Part shown: piece by piece, positions 1 to 8,369 of the stretch
How positions within the stretch are numbered: the stretch's first letter is position 1
How the letters are laid out: every line of letters starts with the position of its first letter
Origin: Actinoplanes oryzae
GTDB lineage: Bacteria > Actinomycetota > Actinomycetes > Mycobacteriales > Micromonosporaceae
NCBI RefSeq assembly: GCF_030757795.1
Contig: NZ_JAUQWH010000076.1
Span: 1-41,031 of the forward strand
Length of the DNA stretch: 41,031 nucleotides
Direction of reading: 5' to 3'
Notes under the pieces: generated by a model
What the model was told of the DNA's origin: nothing
Seen by the model: only the letters and a program-made list of their open reading frames with translations
Databases searched by the model: none
Translations under genes and position numbers: made by a program

Positions 1-663
1 CCCCCGCGGCTCGCTCTCGGCGGCCCAGGCGGCCAGCTCGGCGAGCGGCCCGCGGCGGATCTCCTCGTACGTCTTCGTCAGCTCGCGGCACACGGCGGCC
101 TCCCGCTCCGCACCGAACACCGCACCGGCGTCCTGCAGCATGCCGGTGATCCGGTGCGGCGCCTCGAAGAACACCAGCGTGCGCGGCTCCTTCGCCAGCT
201 CGCGCAGCCGGGAACGGCGGCCGGACCCGCTGCGCGGCAGGAAGCCCTCGAAGCAGAAGCGGTCGCTGGGCAGCCCGGACAGGGCCAGTGCCGTGGTCAC
301 CGCGCTCGGGCCGGGCGCGGCGGACACCGGGAAGCCCGCGTCCAGCGCCGCCCGGACCAGCCGGTAACCGGGGTCGGAGACGCTGGGCATGCCGCCGTCG
401 GTCACCACGGCGACGACCGCGCCCTCCCGCAGCGCCTGGACGAGGTCGGGCGTGCGCCGCTCCTCGTTGCCCTCGAAGTAGGAGACGATCCGGCCGCCGA
501 CGGTCACGTCCAGATCCTTGGTCAGCCGGGCCAGCCGCCGGGTGTCCTCGGCCGCCACGACGTCCGCGGACGCGAGGATCTCACGCATCCGCTGCGACGC
601 GTCGCCGATGTTGCCCAGCGGGGCTCCGACCAGTACGACTCGTCCCGGCTCACCATGGTCCAC
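1..663 (-). CDS. rsmI: 16S rRNA (cytidine-2'-O)-methyltransferase RsmI, C-terminus outside window
   Basis: RsmI 2'-O-methylates C1402 of 16S rRNA in the decoding centre, using SAM. The visible 221 residues open VDHGEPGRVVLVGAPLGNIG, the tetrapyrrole-methylase-fold start of the family, followed by AAEDTRRL near residue 39, SYFEGNEERR, and VTDGGMPSVSDPGYRLV with GPSAV further on. These are hallmark RsmI motifs. Family length is about 280 aa, so roughly 60 C-terminal residues lie beyond base 1. GTG at 663 is chosen because the conserved core begins at once after it; a TGGACT hexamer 6 nt upstream could be a weak -10. It diverges from pmt with a 73-bp gap, an order common in actinobacteria. Confidence 0.93.
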   Translation of the reverse strand, partial: MDHGEPGRVVLVGAPLGNIGDASQRMREILASADVVAAEDTRRLARLTKDLDVTVGGRIVSYFEGNEERRTPDLVQALREGAVVAVVTDGGMPSVSDPGYRLVRAALDAGFPVSAAPGPSAVTTALALSGLPSDRFCFEGFLPRSGSGRRSRLRELAKEPRTLVFFEAPHRITGMLQDAGAVFGAEREAAVCRELTKTYEEIRRGPLAELAAWAAESEPRG

Positions 664-724
664 GCCCTGAGTCCATCACACCGCGCCACGCGGACGTGCC
701 GGGCGTCGGCCACGACGGGCCGCC

Positions 725-730
725 TACGAT
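725..730 (+). promoter_or_regulatory. Putative -10 of pmt (leaderless start)
   Basis: TACGAT sits 6 nt before the GTG of pmt and there is no Shine-Dalgarno sequence. This spacing fits transcription starting at the start codon. No convincing -35 is visible. Confidence 0.45.
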
Positions 731-736
731 CGCGGG

Positions 737-2317
737 GTGACTTCGGCGACAGCGGAGACTGACACCCCCGGCCCGCCCGCGGACGAGAGCCCGGACCCGG
801 CGGCGGCCACGGGCGTACGCGGCGTGCCCGAGGCCGTGCGCCGGCGCCTGGCGACGCTCGACAACTGGCTGAACCCCTACTCGTGGCTCGTCACGGGGGT
901 CGTCGTGGCGATCGCCGCGGTGCTGCGGCTGGTCGGCATCACTCACCCCAAGGGGTACATCTTCGACGAGGTGTACTACCCGACCGACGCCTGGGACATG
1001 CTGCAGCACGGCGTCGAGTGGGACGAGAAGACGAACGGCCCGGCGTACGTGGTGCATCCGCCGCTCGGCAAATGGCTCATCGCGTTCGGCGAGAAGGCCT
1101 TCGGCAACAACGAGCTCGGCTGGCGCTTCCCGGCCGCGATCGCCGGCGTGCTGATGATCCTGATCCTCGTCCGGGTGGCCTACCGGATGTTCCACTCGAT
1201 CGTCCTGGCCGGCGCCGCGGGCCTGCTCATGACCCTCGACGGCTTCCAGTTCGTGCTGTCGCGCACCTCGCTGCTCGACATCTTCCTGGGCCTGTTCATC
1301 CTGATGACCTTCGCCGCGATGGTCCTGGACCGCGACCACTACCGCCGTCGCCTGCTGCGCGCGCTCGACGAGGGCTGGAGCCCCGACCGCAGGCGCCCGC
1401 TGATCGTGCCGTGGTGGCTGCTCGTCTCCGGGTTCACCTTCGGCCTGGCATGCGGGGTGAAGTGGAGCGCCCTGTTCTTCGCGCCCTTCTTCGCCGCGCT
1501 CGTGGTCATCTGGCGCATGCAGGCGCGACGCTCGGCGGGCGTCCGCCGCTGGGCCCGCTCCGGGCTGCTCGGCGACCTCGGCTGGCTGCTCCTCAGCTTC
1601 GCGCTCACCGTGCTGACCTATCTGGCGACGTGGACTGGCTGGTTCGTCACGGACGACGGCTACTTCCGGCACTACCGGGAGGCCAACGGCATGAGCGAGC
1701 CGCCGATCATCGGCGCGCTGCTCAACCTGGCCCACTACCACCACGAGGCGTACACCTTCCACAGCGGCCTGACCGACCGGCACGTCTACCAGTCGTGGCC
1801 GTGGCAGTGGCTGCTGCTGGGCCGGCCCGTCGCCTTCTCGTGGAGCAACAGCGGCAACTGCGGGTCGCCCAGCTGCGCCGCCGAGGTGCTGCTGCTCGGC
1901 ACCCCCCTGCTGTGGTGGTCGTTCCTGCCCGCGCTCGCCGCGCTGGTCTGGTTCGGCATCGCCCGCCGCGACTGGCGAGCCCTGGCCATCGGCACGGGCG
2001 TCGTCGCCGGCCTGCTCCCGTGGTTCTACTTCGCGGTCAAGGACGGGCGCACCATGTTCTCGTTCTACGCCCTGCCCGCCCTGCCCTTCCTCATCCTCGC
2101 CGTCGTCTACGTCCTCGGCGCGATCATGACCCCACCGGGCGGCACGGCGGTGGGCGCGGCGCGCAGCGACCGGCAGCTGATCGGCTCGATCGTCGCCGGG
2201 GTGTACCTGCTGCTGGTGGCGCTCTGCTTCGCCTACTTCTATCCGATCTTCGTGGGGCAGCTGATCCCCTACGACGACTGGTCGTCCCGGATGTGGCTGG
2301 GCGGGCGCTGGATCTGA
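737..2317 (+). CDS. pmt: Dolichyl-phosphate-mannose--protein O-mannosyltransferase (GT39)
   Basis: This integral membrane enzyme transfers mannose from a polyprenyl-phosphate donor to Ser/Thr of secreted proteins during Sec export. It has 526 aa. A cytosolic acidic/proline tail (about residues 1-45) precedes multiple hydrophobic helices. The catalytic Asp-Glu pair of the first extracytoplasmic loop is visible in IFDEVYY (about residue 77), followed by HPPLGKW, a PMT signature. The C-terminal half carries the conserved HSGLTDRHVYQSWPWQW and NSGNCG stretches. It corresponds to the actinobacterial Pmt (Rv1002c type). GTG at 737 follows a TACGAT box by 6 nt. A strong hairpin ends the unit. Confidence 0.93.
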   Translation: MTSATAETDTPGPPADESPDPAAATGVRGVPEAVRRRLATLDNWLNPYSWLVTGVVVAIAAVLRLVGITHPKGYIFDEVYYPTDAWDMLQHGVEWDEKTNGPAYVVHPPLGKWLIAFGEKAFGNNELGWRFPAAIAGVLMILILVRVAYRMFHSIVLAGAAGLLMTLDGFQFVLSRTSLLDIFLGLFILMTFAAMVLDRDHYRRRLLRALDEGWSPDRRRPLIVPWWLLVSGFTFGLACGVKWSALFFAPFFAALVVIWRMQARRSAGVRRWARSGLLGDLGWLLLSFALTVLTYLATWTGWFVTDDGYFRHYREANGMSEPPIIGALLNLAHYHHEAYTFHSGLTDRHVYQSWPWQWLLLGRPVAFSWSNSGNCGSPSCAAEVLLLGTPLLWWSFLPALAALVWFGIARRDWRALAIGTGVVAGLLPWFYFAVKDGRTMFSFYALPALPFLILAVVYVLGAIMTPPGGTAVGAARSDRQLIGSIVAGVYLLLVALCFAYFYPIFVGQLIPYDDWSSRMWLGGRWI

Positions 2318-2328
2318 CCGGCCTCGCG

Positions 2329-2356
2329 GAAGGGCGTCGCTGCGGCGGCGCCCTTC
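2329..2356 (+). terminator. Hairpin terminator of pmt
   Basis: A 12-bp stem (GAAGGGCG plus four inner pairs, one a T-G wobble) with a TGCG tetraloop starts 12 nt after the pmt stop. It lacks a T-run, as is common in high-GC actinobacteria. Confidence 0.7.
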
Positions 2357-2358
2357 GG

Positions 2359-2419
2359 CTTTCCGGGGTTGCCCGGCAGCTTTCGGGGTTGCTCAGCGGT
2401 TTTCGGGGTTTCGCAGCGG
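2359..2419 (+). repeat. Three imperfect 20-bp tandem repeats
   Basis: Three head-to-tail copies of a unit built on CTTTCGGGGTTGC-CAGCGG lie at about 2359-2379, 2380-2399 and 2400-2419, directly after the pmt terminator. The copies differ at two to five positions. No function is assigned. Confidence 0.6.
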
Positions 2420-3103
2420 TTCGGCAAGCCAGGCCCTCGGTGCCCGGAAACCAGGCGACTCGGCCGGCGGCGGGCGTGACGGCGGGGCGTGACGGCGAAC
2501 CGCGACAGGGCCGAGGGCGACCGGCCATGACAGGGCCGCGGTCGACGTGTCATGGCGGGGTCGAGGACGGCGGACCATGGCTGTCGTCGCGGTGGACCGT
2601 GGCCGTTGCGGCCGGCCGGGGAGGCTCGACGGGCCGGAAAATAGGCAACGCCCCGATCGCCTGCCACGGGGGAAGCGGGCGATAGGGGCGCGCACCTTGA
2701 AGCTTAACGAGGGTCCTGGGCGGACACAACAAGTGGATTTACTCAGTTGTCGGCACTTCGGCTGGTCACGACCCTGAGCAACCGCTCGGACACGGGCAGC
2801 GGTCGCCGTGGCAGAATGGGACAAAAGCCGCTTAGGCCCATCAAGGCCGTATTTGCCTTTGTGAAATGAATTCGGCATTGGGCCGTGGGTCAGTCGGGGA
2901 TTTGACAGCAACTTTCTGGCCCCGAAAGCGTAACCTCTGACCGGGCGGACCATTCTCCGCAGCTCAGAACGGGCGCCGGCAAAGCCGGATCACACCGTCT
3001 CCATCAGGTCAAACTCGGGACGTCACCGTTTCGGTCGAAGTCACCCCGCATTTTGGTCGTCATCCTTTCCGGTGACGCCAATCATGATCTCAATAGATGT
3101 TTC
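2420..3103. other. Long spacer without recognised gene; possible regulatory leader
   Basis: No reading frame here has coding-like codon use. The first half (to about 2690) is GC-rich with short imperfect repeats around GACAGGGCC/GGCGGGGTC. The second half (about 2700-3100) is clearly less GC-rich, as expected for a promoter or structured leader. It contains a small hairpin CCGGC-AAA-GCCGG near 2980 and three GTCACC hexamers (3022, 3040, and inverted at 3071). TTGACA occurs at 2902-2907, but no -10 lies at a standard distance. It does not match the c-di-AMP or c-di-GMP riboswitch cores I know. Confidence 0.5.
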
Positions 3104-3109
3104 TAAGCT
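3104..3109 (+). promoter_or_regulatory. Putative -10 of the 3116 gene (leaderless start)
   Basis: TAAGCT lies 6 nt upstream of the GTG at 3116 and there is no Shine-Dalgarno sequence, so this is probably the -10 of a leaderless transcript. Confidence 0.45.
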
Positions 3110-3115
3110 CGCCGC

Positions 3116-4171
3116 GTGACATTGCAGCAGCGTGGAAACGCGCCCTCCGACGCCGACGGCCCTGACACCACCGAGGTGATCGTCGTCGCTCAGCCCTCGC
3201 CGGTGTTCGTGGACTCGACCGGCCGTCGTCGGCGGCTGCTGCGCCGGGCCGCGTACGGCTTCGGTGCGCTCTGCATGGTCTACGGGGGACTGATCAGCGT
3301 CAGCCTGGCCGGCGGTCCGGTCAGCTCGAACGTGGTGCTGCCCCTGCCGGACCTCGTGCGCGGCGGCGACAAGACGATCGTGGCCAAACCGACGCCCACC
3401 CCGGCGCCGACCAGCGCGACGCCCAGCGCCCGGCCGGTGCTCGAGTCGTACCCGCAGCGGCAGGCTCCGGCCGTGCGGGAGCCTGCCGGACCACGGACGA
3501 GCTCCCGCAGCGCCTCCGCGGCACCGCGCCGGGCCACGGCGGCCACCCCGACACCGCGGCCGACGACCAAGGCGCCCACGCCGACGCCCACCGCACGGCC
3601 GATCGAGTCGAGCACGACCAAGCCGCCCGTCTCGTCGTCCCCGAGCACCTCCACGCCGCCCTCGCAGCCGCCCGTCGTCGTGCCCCCGGCGGGCAATGGC
3701 GGCGGCAACACAGGCGGCGGTGGAGGCGGCGGCGACACGAGCGGCGGCTCGGGCGGAGGCGGCGGCACCGGCTCGGAAGACAGCGGCGGCACGGGCGGCG
3801 GGTCCGGCGACAGCGACACCGGCGGCACGGGCGGCGGGTCCGGCGACAGCGGCGACACCGGCAGCGGCAGCGGCGGCACGGGCGGCGGATCCGGCGACAG
3901 CGACACCGGCGGCAGCGGTGGCGGCACCGGCGGATCCGGTGGCGGCGGCTCGGACGACACCCCGACCGCGCCTGCCCCGCCGACCAGCTCCGGCTCCTCC
4001 GGCAAGAACGACGGCGACGACGACAGCAGCAGCGGCAGCGGTGGCAGCGACGGCGGCAGCAGCAGCAGCAGCGGGGATGACAGCGAGCCGGCAGCACCGC
4101 CCGCATCGCAGGAGCGCCCCGAGCCCGCCGACACCGATCCCGCCCTGATCGACATCGAGGTCGCTCTGTGA
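3116..4171 (+). CDS. Membrane-anchored Pro/Thr- and Gly/Ser-rich low-complexity protein
   Basis: This 351-aa protein has a short cytosolic tail, a basic RRRRLLRR patch and one transmembrane segment at about residues 45-66. The extracytoplasmic part is Pro/Thr-rich (about 85-200), then Gly/Ser/Asp-rich (about 195-320) with repeats of GGTGGGSGDSDT, and ends in an acidic tail. No catalytic domain is visible. Its stop overlaps the start of the next gene by 4 bp (GTGA), so the two are probably translated together. A role as a disordered wall-spanning or scaffold partner of the downstream polysaccharide enzyme is inference. The repeats make it prone to length variation. Confidence 0.75.
   Translation: MTLQQRGNAPSDADGPDTTEVIVVAQPSPVFVDSTGRRRRLLRRAAYGFGALCMVYGGLISVSLAGGPVSSNVVLPLPDLVRGGDKTIVAKPTPTPAPTSATPSARPVLESYPQRQAPAVREPAGPRTSSRSASAAPRRATAATPTPRPTTKAPTPTPTARPIESSTTKPPVSSSPSTSTPPSQPPVVVPPAGNGGGNTGGGGGGGDTSGGSGGGGGTGSEDSGGTGGGSGDSDTGGTGGGSGDSGDTGSGSGGTGGGSGDSDTGGSGGGTGGSGGGGSDDTPTAPAPPTSSGSSGKNDGDDDSSSGSGGSDGGSSSSSGDDSEPAAPPASQERPEPADTDPALIDIEVAL
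3785..3910 (+). repeat. Coding DNA repeats for the Gly/Ser-rich tail
   Basis: The sequence starting GGCGGCACGGGCGGCGG is repeated at 3785, 3821 and 3872 (spacings 36 and 51 bp, both multiples of three), which keeps the frame of the surrounding gene. Confidence 0.65.
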
Positions 4172-6582
4172 CGACCCGGCGCAACCGCAACCGCAGCCGG
4201 TCCCGCCGCCGCGTCCTGCCCCAGCCCCGCGTCATGCTCGGCGTCCTGCTGCTGGTGCTCTTCGTCGGCGTGCTGGTCGTGCAGGCGTACATCAATGCAG
4301 AGTTCAAGGGTGACCACAAGGACTCCGAGGTCGGCGATCAGGCCGGCGTGCCCAAGGCGATCCGCGAGGGCGGCCCGATCATCAACACCACGGGCGGCCA
4401 GGAGAGCTCGAGCCGGCTGCCCGACAAGACGATCGCGCTGACCTTCGACGACGGCCCGGACCCGGTGTGGACGCCGAAGGTACTCGAGGTGCTCGAGGAG
4501 TTCGGCGCGCACGGGACCTTCTTCGTGGTCGGCTCCGAGGTCGCCCGGCACCCCGAGCTCACCAGGCGCATCACCGACGAGGGCAACGAGCTGGGCCTGC
4601 ACACGTTCACGCACCCCAACCTGCAGCGGATCGCCCCGTGGCGGCGCAGCCTCGAGCTGTCGCAGACCCAGGTCGCCATCGCGCGGGCGGCGAACGTGCG
4701 GACCAATCTGGCCCGCTTCCCGTACTCGTCGAAGCCGGAGGCCATCGACGAAGTCAACTGGAAGATCGTCAAGGCGGCGGGACGGGACGGCTATCTCGTC
4801 GTCGTCAACGACACGGACAGCGAGGACTGGCAGCGCCCGGGCGTCGACAAGATCATCGCCAACGCCACGCCGCGGGGCGACGCCGGCGCGGTCACGCTCT
4901 TCCACGACGCGGGTGGCGAGCGCGCGCAGACCGTCGCGGCGCTGCGGAAGTTCATCCCGATGATGCAGGCGCGGGGCTGGCGCTTCACCACCGTGACCGA
5001 GGGCATGAACCTCGGCATCGAGCAGCAGGCGAAGCAGGCCGCCGCGGCGCGCGTTCCCCTGCTGGCGGAGAACCCGGAGGCGCAGAGCACCGATCGCTGG
5101 CGCGGGACGGCACTGATCTGGACCGTACGCCTGGCGGACGGCATGGTGTGGCTGATCGCCGGCCTGTTCCTCGTCGTGGGGATGCTCACCATCGGGCGTA
5201 CCGCGCTGTTGCTGCTCCTCGCGACGCGGCATGCCCGGCAGCGCCGCAAGAAGACCTTCAGCTGGGGTCCGCCCGTCAGCGAGCCGGTCTCCGTCATCGT
5301 GCCCGCCTACAACGAGAAGGAGGGCATCGAGGCGGCGGTCCGTTCGCTGGCCGGCGGCGACTACCCGGACATCGAGGTGGTCGTCGTGGACGACGGCTCG
5401 ACCGACGGCACGGCCGCGATCGTTGAGCGGATGCACCTGCCGAACGTACGGGTGATCCGGGTCCCCAACGGCGGCAAGCCGAACGCCCTCAACACCGGGG
5501 TCGCCCTGGCCCGCCACGACCTGATCGTCATGGTGGACGGCGACACGATCTTCGAGCCGGACTCGATCCGGATGCTCGTGCAGCCCTTCGCCGATCCGTC
5601 CGTCGGCGCGGTCGCCGGCAACGTGAAGGTCGGCAACCGCGACAAGATGGTCGCCGGCTGGCAGCACATCGAGTACGTGATCGGCTTCAACCTGGACCGC
5701 CGCCTGTACGAGGTGCTCAACTGCATGCCGACCGTGCCCGGCGCGATCGGGGCGTTCCGGCGCGAGGCCCTCGCCGGGGTCGGCGGGGTGAGCGACGAGA
5801 CCCTCGCCGAGGACACCGACGTGACCATGGCGATGTGCCGGCAGGGCTGGCGGGTTGTCTACGAGGAGCGCGCCAAGGCGTGGACCGAGGCGCCGGCGAC
5901 GCTGGAGCAGCTCTACCGCCAGCGCTACCGGTGGAGCTACGGCACGATGCAGGCGATGTGGAAGCACCGCCACGCGCTGCGGGACTCCGGGCCGTCCGGC
6001 CGCTTCGGTCGCGTGGGACTGCCGTTCCTCGCCCTCTTCGGGGTCGCGCTGCCGATGCTGGCCCCGGTCGTCGACATCATGCTGCTGTACGGCCTCGTCT
6101 TCTGGGAGCTCAGCGCGACTCTCCAGGCGTGGCTGGCGATGCTCGCCCTGCAGCTGTTCACCGCGGCCGTGGCGTTCCGCTTCGACCGCGAGTCGATGGT
6201 GCCGCTGTGGCGACTGCCGCTGCAGCAGTTCGCGTACCGGCAATTGATGTATCTGGTGTTGATCCAGTCGGCGGTGACCGCGCTGACCGGTGGCCGGCTG
6301 CGCTGGCACAAGCTGCACCGCGTGGGCCTGAACGGCGTGCGCTCGGCCCCGGTCGTGGAAAGCGGCAAGCCACCGGTGCTTCCGCAGCAGTCGGTCGCGC
6401 CGCCGATCGACACGTGGCCGCCGAGCCGGGACCAGATGACGGCGACCGCGGTGCATCCGCCGACGGGCCGGGCCACGGCGCGGCCGCCGGTGCCGATCCA
6501 GTACGACCGCTACGACGGCTATCCGCCGGCCGGCTCGCCCCCGGCCGGGGAGTCCGGTCCCGCGTACACCCGCGGGGCCTGA
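4168..6582 (+). CDS. Fused polysaccharide deacetylase (NodB) / family-2 glycosyltransferase
   Basis: This 804-aa bifunctional envelope enzyme starts with a basic N-terminus and a transmembrane helix (about 22-40). The NodB domain (about 85-270) has TFDDGP (92-97), metal-binding HTFTH (145-149), RFPY (183-186) and LFHD (244-247). Two hydrophobic segments (about 313-352) follow. The processive GT2 domain (about 373-600) has VIVPAYNE, VDDGS, DGD (457-459), AEDTD (547-551) and QRYRW (585-589), the QxxRW motif of cellulose, chitin and poly-GlcNAc synthases. More helices follow to about residue 730, then a Pro-rich cytosolic tail. A membrane synthase that makes and partly de-N-acetylates an amino-sugar polymer is the likely role; the polymer is not known. 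There is no PilZ domain. Confidence 0.9.
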   Translation: MTTRRNRNRSRSRRRVLPQPRVMLGVLLLVLFVGVLVVQAYINAEFKGDHKDSEVGDQAGVPKAIREGGPIINTTGGQESSSRLPDKTIALTFDDGPDPVWTPKVLEVLEEFGAHGTFFVVGSEVARHPELTRRITDEGNELGLHTFTHPNLQRIAPWRRSLELSQTQVAIARAANVRTNLARFPYSSKPEAIDEVNWKIVKAAGRDGYLVVVNDTDSEDWQRPGVDKIIANATPRGDAGAVTLFHDAGGERAQTVAALRKFIPMMQARGWRFTTVTEGMNLGIEQQAKQAAAARVPLLAENPEAQSTDRWRGTALIWTVRLADGMVWLIAGLFLVVGMLTIGRTALLLLLATRHARQRRKKTFSWGPPVSEPVSVIVPAYNEKEGIEAAVRSLAGGDYPDIEVVVVDDGSTDGTAAIVERMHLPNVRVIRVPNGGKPNALNTGVALARHDLIVMVDGDTIFEPDSIRMLVQPFADPSVGAVAGNVKVGNRDKMVAGWQHIEYVIGFNLDRRLYEVLNCMPTVPGAIGAFRREALAGVGGVSDETLAEDTDVTMAMCRQGWRVVYEERAKAWTEAPATLEQLYRQRYRWSYGTMQAMWKHRHALRDSGPSGRFGRVGLPFLALFGVALPMLAPVVDIMLLYGLVFWELSATLQAWLAMLALQLFTAAVAFRFDRESMVPLWRLPLQQFAYRQLMYLVLIQSAVTALTGGRLRWHKLHRVGLNGVRSAPVVESGKPPVLPQQSVAPPIDTWPPSRDQMTATAVHPPTGRATARPPVPIQYDRYDGYPPAGSPPAGESGPAYTRGA

Positions 6583-6584
6583 CA

Positions 6585-6631
6585 GAGGGGTCCGTCCCGC
6601 CCGATCTGCAGCCGGGCGGGGCGGGCCCCTC
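6585..6631. terminator. 19-bp perfect-stem bidirectional terminator
   Basis: Both arms (6585-6603 and 6613-6631) pair over 19 bp with two T-G wobbles and a 9-nt loop. It lies 2 nt after one stop and 2 nt before the convergent gene's stop, so it can serve both. Confidence 0.85.
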
Positions 6632-6633
6632 TC

Positions 6634-7863
6634 TCACACGAGCGCGAGCTCCGGCTCGTGCTCCGCGAACGGGAACACGACGTGCAGGGACGTGCCGTCC
6701 CCGGGCCGGTCCGAGAGGGCGACCGTGGCGTGGTGCGCGTCGAGGATCCGCTTCGCCACCGCCAGACCCTGGTCCGGCCCCGGCACGACGGCGGGGTTGG
6801 CGATGGCGCCGTAGTAGAGGTGCGGGAACAGGTCCGGGCGCAGCCCATCGGGCATGTCCATGTCGTCCAGCCGCACGGTGGGCCCCGACTCGATCTCGGT
6901 GCCGACGCGGACCCGGCCGCCCTCGGGGGTGTACTTCACGGCCGCGAAGAGCAGCTGCATGAGGACCTGCTCCAGGCGTACGGGATCGGCGATGATCGGC
7001 AGCGACGGCCCGTCGGCCTGGTTGAGGATCCAGATGTGCTTGGTGGCGGCGATCGGCCGCACGGCCTCGACCGCCTGCCGGGTCAGCTTGGTGAGATCGA
7101 TCTGCCGCATGTGCAGGCTCTCGGCGCCGTTGCCCGCCTCGGCCAGCGACTGCAGGTGGTCCAGCAGGTCGGTCAGGCCGCGGACGTGCGCGGCCGTCGC
7201 GCGGCCGACCAGATCGGCCAGCGCCGGGTCGTGGGTGCCGGTCTCGCCGAGACCGTCGAGGTACGCCCGCATGAGCTTGAGCGGTGCCCGCAGCTTCCCG
7301 CCCACGAGGCCGGCCAGGTCGTCCTTGCGCCGCTCCAGCTCCTGCAGCCGGGCCGTCGTGTTGGCCAGCGCGACGGCGTAGCGGCGCAGCTCCAGCTGGG
7401 ACGTCACCTGCCGCGCGAGGGCCCGCAACGCCTGCAGCTGCTCGACGGCGAGCCGGCGCGGCTGCGAGTCGACGACGCAGAGCGAGCCGAGGGCGAAGCC
7501 GTCCGTCGTCACCAGCGGCGCCCCGGCGTAGAAGCGGATGCCCGGGGACCCGGACACCGCCGGGTTGCCGGCGAACCGGACGTCCTGGGTGGCGTCCGGC
7601 ACGACCAGCAGGTCCTTGCCCATGATGGCGTGCGCGCAGAACGAGATGTCCCGCGAGGTCTCGGTCAGGTCCGTGCCCAGCCGGGCCTTGAACCACTGTC
7701 GGTCGGCGTCGACCAGACTGACCAGCGACATGGGTACGCCGCACACGGCCGAGGCCAGGGCGACGATGTCGTCGAAATCCTTCTCCGGGGCGGAGTCGAG
7801 GATGTCGAGCTCGTACAGCGCGGCGAGCCGGTCGGTCTCGTTCGCGGGCAGGGGTGCTTGCAT
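6634..7863 (-). CDS. GAF-domain protein with degenerate histidine-kinase core
   Basis: This 409-aa cytosolic protein has an N-terminal GAF domain (about 20-160, with SLVDADRQWFKA, ISFCAHAI and FYAGAPL, typical of GAF-type sensor kinases). A coiled linker (165-185), a DHp-like helix pair (185-245) and an HATPase-like segment (about 255-400) follow. Key residues are missing. The H-box reads GGKLRAPL (188-195), with Gly where the phospho-accepting His should be. The N-box reads LLFAAVKYT, with Ala at 307 for the ATP/Mg-binding Asn. The G1 region is poor. It is therefore probably a pseudo-kinase or scaffold. ATG at 7863 is chosen because GGAGGT lies 7 nt upstream; a GTG at 7872 overlaps that site. 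A lone receiver is encoded 1.4 kb away. Confidence 0.85.
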   Translation of the reverse strand: MQAPLPANETDRLAALYELDILDSAPEKDFDDIVALASAVCGVPMSLVSLVDADRQWFKARLGTDLTETSRDISFCAHAIMGKDLLVVPDATQDVRFAGNPAVSGSPGIRFYAGAPLVTTDGFALGSLCVVDSQPRRLAVEQLQALRALARQVTSQLELRRYAVALANTTARLQELERRKDDLAGLVGGKLRAPLKLMRAYLDGLGETGTHDPALADLVGRATAAHVRGLTDLLDHLQSLAEAGNGAESLHMRQIDLTKLTRQAVEAVRPIAATKHIWILNQADGPSLPIIADPVRLEQVLMQLLFAAVKYTPEGGRVRVGTEIESGPTVRLDDMDMPDGLRPDLFPHLYYGAIANPAVVPGPDQGLAVAKRILDAHHATVALSDRPGDGTSLHVVFPFAEHEPELALV

Positions 7864-7923
7864 GGCGGCCACCTCCGAAGGCTGACTTCAGAGATACCAC
7901 CCTTAAGTAGCAGGACCGGCATT

Positions 7924-8289
7924 TCAGACAGGACGCTGGCAGACCGCCTCGATGTTGTTGCCGTCGGCGTCGAAGGCGTAGGCCGCGTAGTAGTGCTCGT
8001 GGTACTGCGGCCGCGGCCCCGGCGGACCGTTGTCCACCCCGCCCGCGTGCAGCGCGGCGGCGTGGAAGGCGTCGACGGCAGCCCGGTCCGGCGCGGTGAA
8101 CGCCACGTGCACCCGATGGGTGGCCTCCCGCACGGCGAGCCAGAAGAAGGGGCGCCCGCTGTCGTCGCCGAAGCCGATCAGCTCGGGCTCCTCGGCGATC
8201 ACTTTCACACCCAGCGGGCGCAGCGCGTGCTCGTAGAAATGCCGGCTCTCATCGAGGTGGTGCACCCCGAGGATCACATGGTCGAGCAT
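7924..8289 (-). CDS. VOC (glyoxalase/dioxygenase-fold) family protein
   Basis: This 121-aa single-module vicinal-oxygen-chelate protein runs from MLDHVILGVHHLDESRHFYE to YAFDADGNNIEAVCQ. The DxDGNxIEAV ending and the N-terminal HxxLxV-type strand define the fold. VOC proteins are divalent-metal enzymes or binding proteins for small electrophiles or antibiotics; no substrate can be read here. ATG at 8289 has a purine-rich GGAAGGGG site at normal spacing. It is followed by the GAF pseudo-kinase gene on the same strand after a 60-nt gap. Confidence 0.85.
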   Translation of the reverse strand: MLDHVILGVHHLDESRHFYEHALRPLGVKVIAEEPELIGFGDDSGRPFFWLAVREATHRVHVAFTAPDRAAVDAFHAAALHAGGVDNGPPGPRPQYHEHYYAAYAFDADGNNIEAVCQRPV

Positions 8290-8369
8290 CGTCGTCCCCT
8301 TCCCACTGGCGGACATCGACCGTACAGCGGGGGAAGGGGTGGATTGATGATCTCTGCGCCGAGCGGTGC

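Noticed and set aside
2393..2953. A 186-aa minus-strand frame in the spacer after pmt.
   Set aside because: Codon use is not GC3-biased, composition is basic and Ser-rich, and it has no recognisable motif or ribosome site.
2700..3115. c-di-AMP (ydaO) or c-di-GMP riboswitch before the polysaccharide unit.
   Set aside because: The conserved core sequences of both classes are missing; only short chance similarities (GGTCAAACTC, GGCAAAGCC) occur and in the wrong order.
3280..6456. A 1058-aa open frame on the minus strand opposite the polysaccharide genes.
   Set aside because: It is antisense to two well-supported genes, Arg/His/Pro-skewed, and includes the mirror of the Gly/Ser repeats. It is a typical high-GC shadow frame.
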